The position numbers and the translations under genes are program-made. A stretch of 33,253 nucleotides of DNA. Origin: Thermoproteales archaeon. Its GTDB lineage: Archaea > Thermoproteota > Thermoprotei > Thermoproteales > Thermoproteaceae. Position 1 is the first letter of the stretch; the number at the start of each line of letters is the position of its first letter. Shown here in pieces: positions 14,943-22,540 of this stretch. The notes below the pieces were generated by a model. It saw nothing but the letters and a program-made list of their open reading frames with translations. It was not told the DNA's origin and ran no database searches. The DNA lies in the NCBI GenBank assembly GCA_027002815.1, contig JALWZH010000158.1, forward strand, positions 1-33,253, read 5' to 3'.

Positions 14943-15160
14943 GTACTGGGTATACCAGCCCTCCTCCTAAGCTCGTTGAACTCCTCAACCTTCATCCCTG
15001 CAATCCTAGATGCCACGTAGAGGTCTCCGGTCTCTATGTAGTATGTCAGGGCTATCCTCAGCCTCGGCGGCAACGACTCTATGAACCTCCAGTCAGCCCT
15101 CTCCCTCCTCACACGCCTAGCCTCCTCCATATCCTCGAAATACCGCCTAAACTCCTCCAC
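14939..15160 (-). CDS. Antitoxin-like small protein, first copy
   Basis: A 73-residue protein starting at GTG 15160, 23 bases from a TATA box. After a short acidic N-terminus it shares the ADWRFIESLPPRLRIALTYY segment with its paralog, then ends in LYVASRIAGMKVEEFNEL, a plausible DNA-binding helix-turn-helix. It is coupled to the PIN toxin by an ATGA overlap, the classic antitoxin-toxin order. It probably neutralises the toxin and represses the operon; both roles are inferred from family knowledge. Confidence 0.7.
   Translation of the reverse strand: MEEFRRYFEDMEEARRVRRERADWRFIESLPPRLRIALTYYIETGDLYVASRIAGMKVEEFNELRRRAGIPST
15027..15128. repeat. 102-bp perfect direct repeat, copy B
   Basis: Identical to 14298-14399, 729 bases away, which is a multiple of three. 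Recombination between the copies would delete the toxin gene and fuse the antitoxins in frame. Confidence 0.95.
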
Positions 15161-15177
15161 ACGTACCGTGGTGCCTC

Positions 15178-15187
15178 AATTTATAAA
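15178..15187 (-). promoter_or_regulatory. TATA box of the PIN toxin-antitoxin operon
   Basis: On the minus strand it reads tttataaatt, centred 23 bases before the GTG start at 15160. Confidence 0.6.
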
Positions 15188-15451
15188 CGCATAGCCGATG
15201 TTACTTGACCATCCGTAGTTCTATGTCCCAATTAGCCGCGGCACCTCGAGGACTTCTGCATACCAGTACAACTGGCAGAGCCCCCAGAGATGGCCCTATC
15301 AGTTTCACCACCTCCACTCAGCGACTGGCTAACTGGACCAGGTCGATGAAGTACGGCTTGGTGGGGAAAGTAAAGGTTCAAAGAGATCGGGATAAAATTA
15401 CGAAAATAATAAATATCAAGCGTATCTATCCCTAAGGGGACGGTCGTCATA

Positions 15452-15732
15452 ATGCCTAGCCCGTTCAGAGAACAATTACTATATGACTTGACCAGGAGTG
15501 GTTTTCCTTACAATCCCATTCAGTCGGCACTGCATGAATATAGTATATGCATTGACAGCAGGTGTATATATTTGGGCAAGTGAGTAGGTCATGGGGTGGA
15601 AAACATACTGAGGATAAGACAGTCAAAAGAGAGTACAAGCTCGGCTACGATAAGGATACCGGTAAGCCTTCTATCGAAAGACTAATGATTACCAAGTCCA
15701 CCGGTTGCAAAGAGCATGAGGTGGCAAACTAG
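15452..15732 (+). pseudogene. Two-frame gene remnant of unknown family
   Basis: An ATG frame (15452-15583) encodes MPSPFREQLLYDLTRSGFP and more, ending at TGA. A second frame open from 15556 to TAG at 15730 encodes SWGGKHTEDKTVKREYKLGY, then DKDTGKPSIERLMITKSTG. Both halves read like real protein, and one frameshift near 15560-15580 would join them into a product of about 90 residues. Base composition is more AT-rich than the neighbouring genes, suggesting foreign or mobile origin. I do not recognise the family. The rest of 15188-15451 shows no supported gene. Confidence 0.35.
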
Positions 15733-15780
15733 AAGGTAAAGTTAGCCGCTTTTAAACTCTTCGAGATCTTCTCCCTCAGC

Positions 15781-15990
15781 CTAGGGCAGCCTCACCACGT
15801 CGTCCCTCTCGAGGTACCCCTCGTATAAGTTTGCATGTAGCCGTTCCACGGCGTCGAAGGGTAGCGTGACCTCGGAATTTTCCATCGCCAGTCCCCTCAG
15901 GGCGGCCCAGCCAACCTGTGGGCCGGTCCCTGCGCCTCTGTGTAGGCCCACCAATATCAGTGTTAGACCTCGCCTCGTGGGGAGACATGT
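15781..15990 (-). pseudogene. C-terminal fragment of an unidentified protein
   Basis: On the minus strand a frame reads LPTRRGLTLILVGLHRGAG, then VGWAALRGLAMENSEVTLPF, then AVERLHANLYEGYLERDDVV before a TAG at 15781. It is coding-like, with good amphipathic helices, and resembles the end of a helical HEPN-type protein. It has no start or promoter; an ATG at 15885 would give only 34 residues. It ends close to the promoter of the ATPase gene. Probably a 5'-deleted relic. Confidence 0.35.
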
Positions 15991-16050
15991 TGGCGCTGGG
16001 GGTTTACGGGTTTGGCGGCAGGGTTTTATTGTTCTGGTTGGTGTGGGTGT

Positions 16051-17076
16051 GTGGGTAGGGTGAGACTCCAGTTCGTTAGGGGGGTCGAGGTCGAATTTGC
16101 GGATAGGGAGGTTGCTATTGGTCAGGTGGAGGGGCTCGCCGAGAGGGGCACCAGGTTTCCGCTTGTTATCTTCGGGCCTGAAGGCTGCGGGAAAACCGCA
16201 TGGCTAAAGCAGACGGCCGAAATACTGAGGGGGGCGGGGTACAGGGTTCTCTACGTTAACCCAAACGAGGAGTTGTTCGAGGGGGCCGTCAGGTACACGG
16301 AAGATCTAGCGGGGCTCGTCGAGGAAGTCTTCAGGGAGCTCGTCCAGTATTTGGGGGTTGCACGGGCCATCACACACCTAGCCCTGGCCGTAGCAGATAG
16401 GGCGTTGCGCAAGTTCGCCAGGCCAAGGCTGGCTATACTCATAGACGACGTGTTCCAGGCGATGGGCCTGGACCGGGCCGCGTCCTATGTGAAATCGGCG
16501 TTGAACCTAATCGAGTATCCCCCATCCCCCTACGAGAGCATGGTCATCATTATAGCTACCAGCGAGGGGGTGTCCAGGAGGAAGATCGGTAGGCATAGGT
16601 GGGCCGAGTTGAGGCCGATGTGGAACATGTCGAGGGAGGGCCTTAGGGCATTGTACGACGCGTTGCCCGGTGGGAAGCCCGACTTTGACCGGGTCTGGAG
16701 GTGGACTGGGGGAAATCCCTGGCTTCTGGCAAGACTGTACGAGGCCGGGTGGGATGTGGATATAATTATTAGGGAGGTGGTGGAGGTTAAGGAAATAACG
16801 CCGTCTTTTGTAGTGAGGTGGCGTAGTTACCTGGAGAGGGCGGTGGAGGATCCTGAGCAACTCTGGAGTCCAGATGTTCCGGGGAAGCTCGTGAAGGAGC
16901 TGGTAGAGAGAAACCTAGTCGCGTACAACCTGTACGACCGCGACCAGCGCCTCTGGGTAGATCAGCCGCCGCCAGAGGACGACCCAGAACTTGGAATAGG
17001 GAAGCACGTGGCGTGGCAGACACCAATGTACAGAGACGCAGTGAGAAGAGCCTTGGAAGAGGTGGGCGCGGCGTAG
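16051..17076 (+). CDS. Archaeal AAA-type ATPase
   Basis: The 341-residue protein begins with VRLQFVRGVEVEFADRE and has a Walker A loop GPEGCGKT at about residues 42-49 and a Walker B strand LAILIDD ending near residue 133. It fits the archaeal ATPase family found in many paralogs in crenarchaea, often linked to mobile DNA and with no firm function. The middle contains WRWTGGNPWLLARLYEAGWD, the GGNP-x-x-L sensor-like motif of this family. The C-terminal third looks like a winged-helix domain. A TATA-like ttttatt at 16024-16030 fits a leaderless GTG at 16051; GTG 16060 is an alternative. The gene stands alone. Confidence 0.75.
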   Translation: MGRVRLQFVRGVEVEFADREVAIGQVEGLAERGTRFPLVIFGPEGCGKTAWLKQTAEILRGAGYRVLYVNPNEELFEGAVRYTEDLAGLVEEVFRELVQYLGVARAITHLALAVADRALRKFARPRLAILIDDVFQAMGLDRAASYVKSALNLIEYPPSPYESMVIIIATSEGVSRRKIGRHRWAELRPMWNMSREGLRALYDALPGGKPDFDRVWRWTGGNPWLLARLYEAGWDVDIIIREVVEVKEITPSFVVRWRSYLERAVEDPEQLWSPDVPGKLVKELVERNLVAYNLYDRDQRLWVDQPPPEDDPELGIGKHVAWQTPMYRDAVRRALEEVGAA

Positions 17077-17740
17077 TATCGGCCCTGGAGGGTCCTGGGC
17101 CGGGGAATGGCCAAGAATGGAACGCACGAGGCCACTCCGGTGATCCCCAACGCGGCGATTCCCGACGGGCCCCTAACCGTCACCTGTAGTCGCCTCATGG
17201 CACGGGCGCCCTAAGCGACGATATTTCAACTTAGCGGTAGGCCCATAAGGCGATTCTGCCCTGCAGCACCAGCCGCATGTTCTTGGGCCGCCTTTCCCCT
17301 TTCCTATGCCCCTGAGCACCCTTTCTAGCCGAGTGGATCCCATTACGCGTGTATGGCTCCTGAAACCTTCCAGTCCTAGTCAGGAGGGCGGCCGTAGAGA
17401 CTTGTCCAAGGGCGTGCAACGCGGTGCGCTCTTCGTAGCGCCACCAGCAGCGTAGTTGGCGGTGCGCCGTTTAATCGTAGGGGTGCGGGGTCGCCGGGCC
17501 CAGTGCTCTGTTCCGACGTGGTCGGCAACGCCGTAAGGTCCCTTGACCTGGTAGGCATAAGCTGGTTTGGCACACTCACCTAACTGAGAGCACTACAAGT
17601 AGTGTGGCCAGCCCTATAGCGAGGTACATGTAGGTCTGGCGTTCTCCCCCGCTCTCCTGGCCATAGTGATTACGTGTATACTACGCCTCTGGGTTAGAAA
17701 GGTTGTTGCTTGGTGGTGTTATGGTCTTTGATGGCCCTCG
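17077..17740. other. 660-base gap holding gene scraps only
   Basis: No intact gene is supported. On the minus strand 17610-17680 reads ERQTYMYLAIGLATLLVVLS before a stop, like the C-terminal membrane anchor of a lost surface protein. Minus-strand frames at 17231-17579 contain coding-like pieces (GDPAPLRLNGAPPTTLL; GERRPKNMRLVLQGRIALWA) that may be transposon or gene relics. A 35-codon plus frame at 17107-17214 also reads like protein. I could not assign any of them to a family. Confidence 0.4.
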
Positions 17741-18199
17741 CTAGACCCTCACAATCTTCCTAACCCAGAGCCTGGTCCCGAGCCGCCGGGACACCTCCTC
17801 CAGGTACTCGTCCATGCCGCGCGCCATGAGGGCGTGCGCCACCGCCACCAGGTCAAACATGAGCCACTCTGGCGGCACTGTGAACTTGACGGTGGGGTTG
17901 GCCCGGAGGACGCCGTTCTCGCAGTTCGCTGGGGCCAGCGCCATGGCGTACTCGAGGGCCAGTCCCTGCCACGGCACATCCTCCATAACCCCCACAAGGG
18001 TCGTCGCTTCCTCTGGGTCTCCCGGACAGACGTCCGTCCTGACCTCGACGCCCACGTCCACGAACGCCAACTTGTAACGGTCGCCCTCGTACCTGGACAC
18101 GAGGAGGAGGCCCCTGTCCCTCACGAGGAAAACGGCCCTTTCCCCCTCCCCGAGCCTGGCCAACCTGAACAGGGCCTCCCGAGAGTCCACCTCCTCCAT
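17741..18199 (-). CDS. Third gene of the dsr operon, unknown function
   Basis: The 152-residue protein starts MEEVDSREALFRLARLGEGE at an ATG that shares one base with the dsrB stop (TGATG), so the longer open frame is rejected. The fold looks alpha/beta: strands AVFLVRDRGLLLVSRYE and YKLAFVDVGVEV, then the helical EWLMFDLVAVAHALMARG, then WVRKIVRV. There are two isolated Cys and no iron-sulfur pattern, signal or membrane helix. In Pyrobaculum islandicum the dsrAB genes are followed by a gene called dsrG and then dsrC. This gene holds the dsrG place, but I cannot confirm homology, and it lacks the conserved C-terminal Cys arm of DsrC. A role in sulfite reductase assembly or function is inferred from coupling. 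Confidence 0.65.
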   Translation of the reverse strand: MEEVDSREALFRLARLGEGERAVFLVRDRGLLLVSRYEGDRYKLAFVDVGVEVRTDVCPGDPEEATTLVGVMEDVPWQGLALEYAMALAPANCENGVLRANPTVKFTVPPEWLMFDLVAVAHALMARGMDEYLEEVSRRLGTRLWVRKIVRV

Positions 18200-19344
18200 C
18201 ACCTGAGCGCGTCCCTCAGCGATGGGTAGGCCTCGTCCTTCCAGCGGGTGCCCGCGAAGGGCCTGTCGTAGTGCATGCTTGAGACGGGCACTCCCACCAG
18301 GTCGACGAAGGTGCCCCACCCGATCCTGTCTATCATGTCAGCGAGGCGCTCCCCCTCCCTGGCATGCTCGCGCCACACGTCTATTATCCGCCTCACTATT
18401 GCCGTTATTTCCCTGTAGTGGGGCGGCACTGCGGGCACCCAGGGCACGAGGACGCGCGCAAGGCGCCTACCCACCCCCGTGTTCGAGTACTTGCCGCCGA
18501 CCAGTATGGCGACGCCCACGTTCTCGGGGTCGTAGTCGAACGCGTCGCAGTTCTCCTTGCACCTAGCACAGTTAATGCACTTCTCCGGGACCAGGAGCAG
18601 CCTTATCTTGTCGCCCTCGCGCCTCAGTGTAAGGGCGCCCGTCGGGCAGACCTGGACGAGGAATACCTGGGACTCGGGTATCCTGGCCAGCGCCTTGGGG
18701 GGCGGAAGGCACATGGGCAGTATCTCCTCCCTTATCTTGGGGGGCGCCCCCCACTGGCCCACAATGGCTATGTCTATGCCCGTGCCCCCAGCGCACATGG
18801 CCGGGCACCCGGACACATATATCCTGAGCTTGGCTGGGAGGGTCTTCTCCCCCGTGAAGTACTCGTAGAGCTGGTCTCCAAGGGCCTTGGTTATGCTTGG
18901 GGAGTCTACTACTGCTGTGGTGCAGGTGAGGAAGGCTGTACAGGAATTGATGCCCCATAGGGTGGGTCCCCATCCGCCTACTGGGAAGCCCATCCCCTCC
19001 ACCTCCTCCCTAATCCTCTGCGCAGCCTCGAGACTACCCGCCAGAAACTCTATGTTGCCGGCCATGGTGATCCTTATGGCCCCAATCCCGTGCTTGTCGG
19101 CTATGTCTGCGAACTTCTCAGCGGTGTCTGCACTGAGCCTCGCGTTGGGCGGCAGGGCCACCTTCACTGTGAACACCCTTTCACCGGTCTCCGAGACATG
19201 CTCAATAATGCCATACCCATGGAAACGCCTGTCGACCCACCTCCCATAATTGCGCTTCACGGGCTCCGGCAGGTACTTGTCTAGGTCCACGGGGAACACC
19301 TTGTTGAGCCTCTCGGCCTTGGCCGGCTTCGTGGGCGCCGTCAT
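18199..19344 (-). CDS. dsrB: Dissimilatory sulfite reductase beta subunit
   Basis: The 381-residue subunit pairs with DsrA in an alpha2-beta2 siroheme enzyme that reduces sulfite in anaerobic respiration. The siroheme/[4Fe-4S] ligands are C135 and C141 in CTAFLTC and C180 and C184 in SGCPAMC. The inserted ferredoxin domain is complete, with C233 in CPTGAL and C256, C259, C262 in CINCARC. Conserved stretches MAGNIEFLAG and GWGPTLWGINSC also fit. The start overlaps the dsrA stop as ATGA and the end overlaps the third gene. Size agrees with the roughly 41 kDa known for the Pyrobaculum enzyme. Confidence 0.95.
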   Translation of the reverse strand: MTAPTKPAKAERLNKVFPVDLDKYLPEPVKRNYGRWVDRRFHGYGIIEHVSETGERVFTVKVALPPNARLSADTAEKFADIADKHGIGAIRITMAGNIEFLAGSLEAAQRIREEVEGMGFPVGGWGPTLWGINSCTAFLTCTTAVVDSPSITKALGDQLYEYFTGEKTLPAKLRIYVSGCPAMCAGGTGIDIAIVGQWGAPPKIREEILPMCLPPPKALARIPESQVFLVQVCPTGALTLRREGDKIRLLLVPEKCINCARCKENCDAFDYDPENVGVAILVGGKYSNTGVGRRLARVLVPWVPAVPPHYREITAIVRRIIDVWREHAREGERLADMIDRIGWGTFVDLVGVPVSSMHYDRPFAGTRWKDEAYPSLRDALR

Positions 19345-20558
19345 CTCCCCAGCTCCTCGGAGAGCTTTAGGAACTTGTCCCTTTCCTCCCTTTGGAGCAC
19401 CTTGTACGGTATGTATGTGGGGTTTGCCACGTGCCTGCCGCTGGCCTCCATGCCCAGCCTCCGGAGGAACTCGGTGAAGCCCACCTTCAGTATGTAGTCG
19501 CCCAGCCTATCCTTGGGGACGCCCTCCCTGTCCCACGGCTCTATCACCTTGAAGGCCAGGTCTATCGCGTCCCTCGGCTTGTCGGGGTCCAGCATCGTCA
19601 GGAACCAGCCGAGCTTCGGGCCGAACCTCCCCTTGACGCCGCCCCCCACAAGCACCGCTACCTTCCTGTTGCGGCCCGGCCTAATGGCCGGGAAGGCCGA
19701 CCTAATGCAGTTCATGCTCTTCCTGCACCTCTCCCCGTTGATGATGAGGGCCCTGGACCTCTCGTCCCACGTGATGGCCCTGCTGGGGCACCTCTCCTCG
19801 AGCCTCCTCGGGTCCACCTCCCCTGCCTCGACCTTCCTCCGCAACGCCTCCTGGTCCACCTCGGGGGCCCCCTCCCATATGCCAACCAGGCCGAAGTCCG
19901 CCCTGTTAGCCCTGGCACAGTCCATGGGACAGCCAGACAGCTTTATCTTGAACTTGTATGGGAAGCCGGGCGTTGCAATCGCGTCGTTGACCCTCTTGTC
20001 CCTGTGGAACTCGGCGTACCACGCCAAGGTATCGAAGAGGGCGAACTCGCATAGGGCCGGGCCCACACACGCGTTGAGGGCCCTAATAGCGTCGCCGCTG
20101 CCCCCCACGTCCGTGCCTATGGCCCTGAGCTCGTCCACAAGCTGCTCCGCGTGTTCCTTCCTGAGGTTTATGACTAGGGCCCCCGTCTGGCCCACCACCT
20201 CAAGGAGCCCCACGCCCAGCCTCCTCGAGAGCTCGGCCAACTTCCTGAGGAAACTGGCTGGGAGGAACTTGCCGGGCGTGTGGAACACCCTGAAATGAAC
20301 CTCCTCCCCCCTCCCCGGCACCCACTCCCTTGCAACCCTGGCCAGCACGCCAGTACTGACGAACTGCACGGGCGCCGTGCTGGGCCCCCAAGGCGACTTA
20401 CGTGCCACCAGTCCAACACCATAGACGTGTAGGGGATACCCAGTCCTCCTCAACTCGGACACGTGGCTGGGCCATCTGCCCCCCTCGAAATGCTTAAGCA
20501 TATCGTCGGCCCGTTTCAGAAGTTCTTCGGGCGGGGGAAGATCAGGGGGAGCCGCCAT
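19341..20558 (-). CDS. dsrA: Dissimilatory sulfite reductase alpha subunit, with an altered ferredoxin motif
   Basis: The 405-residue subunit shows siroheme/[4Fe-4S] ligands C164 and C170 in CVGPALC and C210 and C214 in SGCPMDC, the conserved FHTPGKFLPA stretch, and VGQTGALVINLR. The inserted ferredoxin domain is unusual: after C257 in CPSRAI it reads CRKSMNC, where family members have C-x2-C-x2-C, so the middle ligand is Ser281. A single base change would restore Cys. The ATG at 20558 lies 21 bases from a strong TATA box. It is the first gene of the operon dsrA-dsrB-third gene. The product acts in the cytoplasm as terminal sulfite reductase. No dsrC, dsrMK or aprAB is in the window. Confidence 0.94.
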   Translation of the reverse strand: MAAPPDLPPPEELLKRADDMLKHFEGGRWPSHVSELRRTGYPLHVYGVGLVARKSPWGPSTAPVQFVSTGVLARVAREWVPGRGEEVHFRVFHTPGKFLPASFLRKLAELSRRLGVGLLEVVGQTGALVINLRKEHAEQLVDELRAIGTDVGGSGDAIRALNACVGPALCEFALFDTLAWYAEFHRDKRVNDAIATPGFPYKFKIKLSGCPMDCARANRADFGLVGIWEGAPEVDQEALRRKVEAGEVDPRRLEERCPSRAITWDERSRALIINGERCRKSMNCIRSAFPAIRPGRNRKVAVLVGGGVKGRFGPKLGWFLTMLDPDKPRDAIDLAFKVIEPWDREGVPKDRLGDYILKVGFTEFLRRLGMEASGRHVANPTYIPYKVLQREERDKFLKLSEELGR

Positions 20559-20573
20559 GACAATATAGTCCTA

Positions 20574-20584
20574 CATATATATAA
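20574..20584 (-). promoter_or_regulatory. TATA box of the dsr operon
   Basis: On the minus strand the box reads ttatatatatg, centred 21 bases before the dsrA ATG. A second AT-rich stretch with tttaaat lies further upstream around 20596. The remaining gap to 20812 shows no gene. Confidence 0.65.
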
Positions 20585-20812
20585 CCGTTATTACTATTTA
20601 AACATTAATACGCGGAGGCCCGCCCACATGTGCCACGTACAAGTGCCGTGACCTGCACGTTGACGGATATACCTCCATAACGCCATAACTGTGCTGCTCA
20701 ATCCAACGCCTCGCATGTCCAGGCAACGGCCCGCGGCCTTCTACAGCTGGGCCAACGCAGCGGCCCATATGGGATGGCCAATACAGCTGGGTTTAGTCCC
20801 ACCAACGCGGGG

Positions 20813-21469
20813 CTAGGCGTGGGCCCAAGCCGCGTCCCTGCCTGGGAACACAAGTATTGACATGTCGCTGAAGTCGAGCTTCGCCAGTTCGCCTAGCTCC
20901 CCGCTCCACATCCTTAGACCCCTGTAGATCTTCTCTAGGACGTTCACTGGGGTGCCCTTGTCGACTCCCATGGCTATAAGGCGCCTGGCCACTTCCCTGG
21001 GCATGTACTGGCCCGGCCCAGGAAGCACGACCACCGTGAGTCCCCTCCAGATGCCCCATGCCACGTGCTCCATGTCCCCGGCCGACGCGTCGGTCCTGTC
21101 GAGGCTCACCACGAGCACCTTGTCGAAGGGCATCCGGAGTATGTTGAACGCCGCCAGCACGGACGATACGCCAGGCACGAACTCCACCTCGCCGAGCCCC
21201 ATGAGGAACGACACGATGTCCCGCTCGGACACTGTGGGGTCCCCCGTGAGCAGGACGCATAGCTCGGGGCATGTCCCCGCGGCATGGCGCAGCTGCTCCC
21301 TGTACGCGTCGGCCCTGAGGAGCTCGCACTTGACGCCGTGATGTTCCATGGTCCTCGCAGCCCACTCAAAGCCATAGACACAGTCGCAGTTCCTCACCGC
21401 GTCCAGAGCCTTCAAAGTGACCAAAGTGGGATCGCCCGGCCCCGTACCCACCAACACAATCCTGCCCAT
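20813..21469 (-). CDS. cbiE: Cobalt-precorrin C5/C15 methyltransferase-like tetrapyrrole methylase
   Basis: The 218-residue protein belongs to the S-adenosylmethionine-dependent tetrapyrrole methylases: GRIVLVGTGPGDPTLVTLKA at the start, LLTGDPTVS in the middle, FVPGVSSVLAAFNIL, then VLVVSLDRTD. Length and the last two motifs match CbiE best, the enzyme methylating C5 of cobalt-precorrin in anaerobic cobalamin synthesis. A siroheme-type methylase (CobA/SUMT) is less likely because those are longer and read differently after the GDP loop. The ATG at 21469 is chosen by its TATA box 24 bases upstream. It is in the same direction as dsrA but 255 bases before it, with no cbi neighbours. Confidence 0.7.
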   Translation of the reverse strand: MGRIVLVGTGPGDPTLVTLKALDAVRNCDCVYGFEWAARTMEHHGVKCELLRADAYREQLRHAAGTCPELCVLLTGDPTVSERDIVSFLMGLGEVEFVPGVSSVLAAFNILRMPFDKVLVVSLDRTDASAGDMEHVAWGIWRGLTVVVLPGPGQYMPREVARRLIAMGVDKGTPVNVLEKIYRGLRMWSGELGELAKLDFSDMSILVFPGRDAAWAHA

Positions 21470-21486
21470 CGGGCCCAATCCGACAC

Positions 21487-21527
21487 GTAAATATATCATT
21501 GTGCCCTGAGGCGGAACCAATATATTG
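21487..21527. promoter_or_regulatory. Divergent promoters of the tetrapyrrole methylase and thioesterase genes
   Basis: Two TATA boxes lie about 30 bases apart: gatatatttac on the minus strand (21487-21497, centre 24 bases from the ATG at 21469) and ccaatatattg on the plus strand (21517-21527, centre 26 bases from the GTG at 21549). They fix both start codons. Confidence 0.6.
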
Positions 21528-21548
21528 TCCGTTAAACCACGCACGGCC

Positions 21549-22511
21549 GTGAGGATAGGGGACACGTTCACCGAGATGGCCAGACTGGTCACCCAGCGCC
21601 ACGTGAACCCCCTCTCCACCCTATACGGGGGCTACATGCTCATGTGGCTGGTCGATGCTGGGACCATAACGGCGCTTAAACTTGCGGGGCGCGGCACAGT
21701 GCTCGGCTACATGGACAGGGTACACTTCGTGGAGCCGGTTAGGCTGGGGGACCTGTTGCTGTACAGGGCGTGGTGCGTCAACGTGAGGCGGACCAGCCTC
21801 ACAGTGCTCGTCGAGGCGTACGTGAGGCGGGACAAATGGCTGGCCCTGGCCACGGTGGGCAGGCTCATATTCGTCGCCGTGGACAGCTCAGGCAAGCCCG
21901 TCCCCATTGGGATGGAGCTGGAGGCCCAGGAAGGCTGGGAAAGGGACATCCACGACCACTTCCGAAGGTGGCGCAGCTACGTGGGCCCAGCCCTAGAATC
22001 CGAGCCGGCGGAAAGGGGGTGGCCCCTTATAAGCAGTAGGCTTGTCATGCCAGAGGACGCGTTGCATGGGGACCTCATGTACGGGGGACGCCTCCTCTAC
22101 TACCTCGACGAGCTGGCCTTCGTCAAGGCCTGGGAAAAGCGGAGGGGCGCCTACGTGACGGTCAGCGTGAACTCCATAGCCTTCAAAAGGCCCATATTCG
22201 TCGGCGACGTCATATACATACACGGCGAGGTGACCGGCATAGGAAACACGAGCATCGAGGTGGGGGTTGAGGTCGCCGCTGAGGGGATCCATGGGCGGAG
22301 GCGAGTCGCCGAGGGATACTTCACATTCGTCCACATGGCCGATGGGAAGCCCGCGCCCATAGGCGTCGAGGGGCCGAAGCCCCGCTCCGCCGAACACGTC
22401 AGCGAGGCGAGGAAACTGCGGGGCATAACCATCCCAGACCATGAAAGGATCCCAGCCACGTGGATACTTATACAGCGCTATAGCGGTGCCAGCTCTGGCG
22501 CCGGGGAGTAA
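21549..22511 (+). CDS. Acyl-CoA thioesterase with two hotdog domains
   Basis: The protein (about 320 residues) contains two hotdog folds. The first has the motif HVNPLSTLYGGYMLMWLVD, the second HGDLMYGGRLLYYLDELAF. Both are the N/H-x-G-x-x-Y/F-GG pattern of acyl-CoA thioesterases that hydrolyse acyl-CoA to free acid and CoA. The repeat of RVHFVEPVRLGDLL in the first and IAFKRPIFVGDVIY in the second supports internal duplication. TATA spacing favours GTG 21549; the upstream TTG at 21525 lies inside the TATA box. It stands alone between the divergent methylase and a tRNA gene. Confidence 0.82.
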   Translation: MRIGDTFTEMARLVTQRHVNPLSTLYGGYMLMWLVDAGTITALKLAGRGTVLGYMDRVHFVEPVRLGDLLLYRAWCVNVRRTSLTVLVEAYVRRDKWLALATVGRLIFVAVDSSGKPVPIGMELEAQEGWERDIHDHFRRWRSYVGPALESEPAERGWPLISSRLVMPEDALHGDLMYGGRLLYYLDELAFVKAWEKRRGAYVTVSVNSIAFKRPIFVGDVIYIHGEVTGIGNTSIEVGVEVAAEGIHGRRRVAEGYFTFVHMADGKPAPIGVEGPKPRSAEHVSEARKLRGITIPDHERIPATWILIQRYSGASSGAGE

Positions 22512-22521
22512 ATATATAAAG
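22510..22521 (+). promoter_or_regulatory. TATA box of the tRNA-Thr gene
   Basis: The box aaatatataaag is centred about 26 bases before the first base of the tRNA and overlaps the thioesterase stop codon. Confidence 0.6.
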
Positions 22522-22540
22522 CTCCGCCGAATGGGGGACT

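Noticed and set aside
17231-17579. Possible tail of an IS605-type TnpB
   Set aside because: Coding-like scraps only; no zinc-finger cysteines, RuvC motif or terminal hairpins were seen, so no mobile element is claimed.
20559-20812. Riboswitch or structured leader upstream of dsrA
   Set aside because: The TATA box lies about 21 bases before the dsrA ATG, leaving no room for a leader, and no conserved fold is evident in the rest of the gap.
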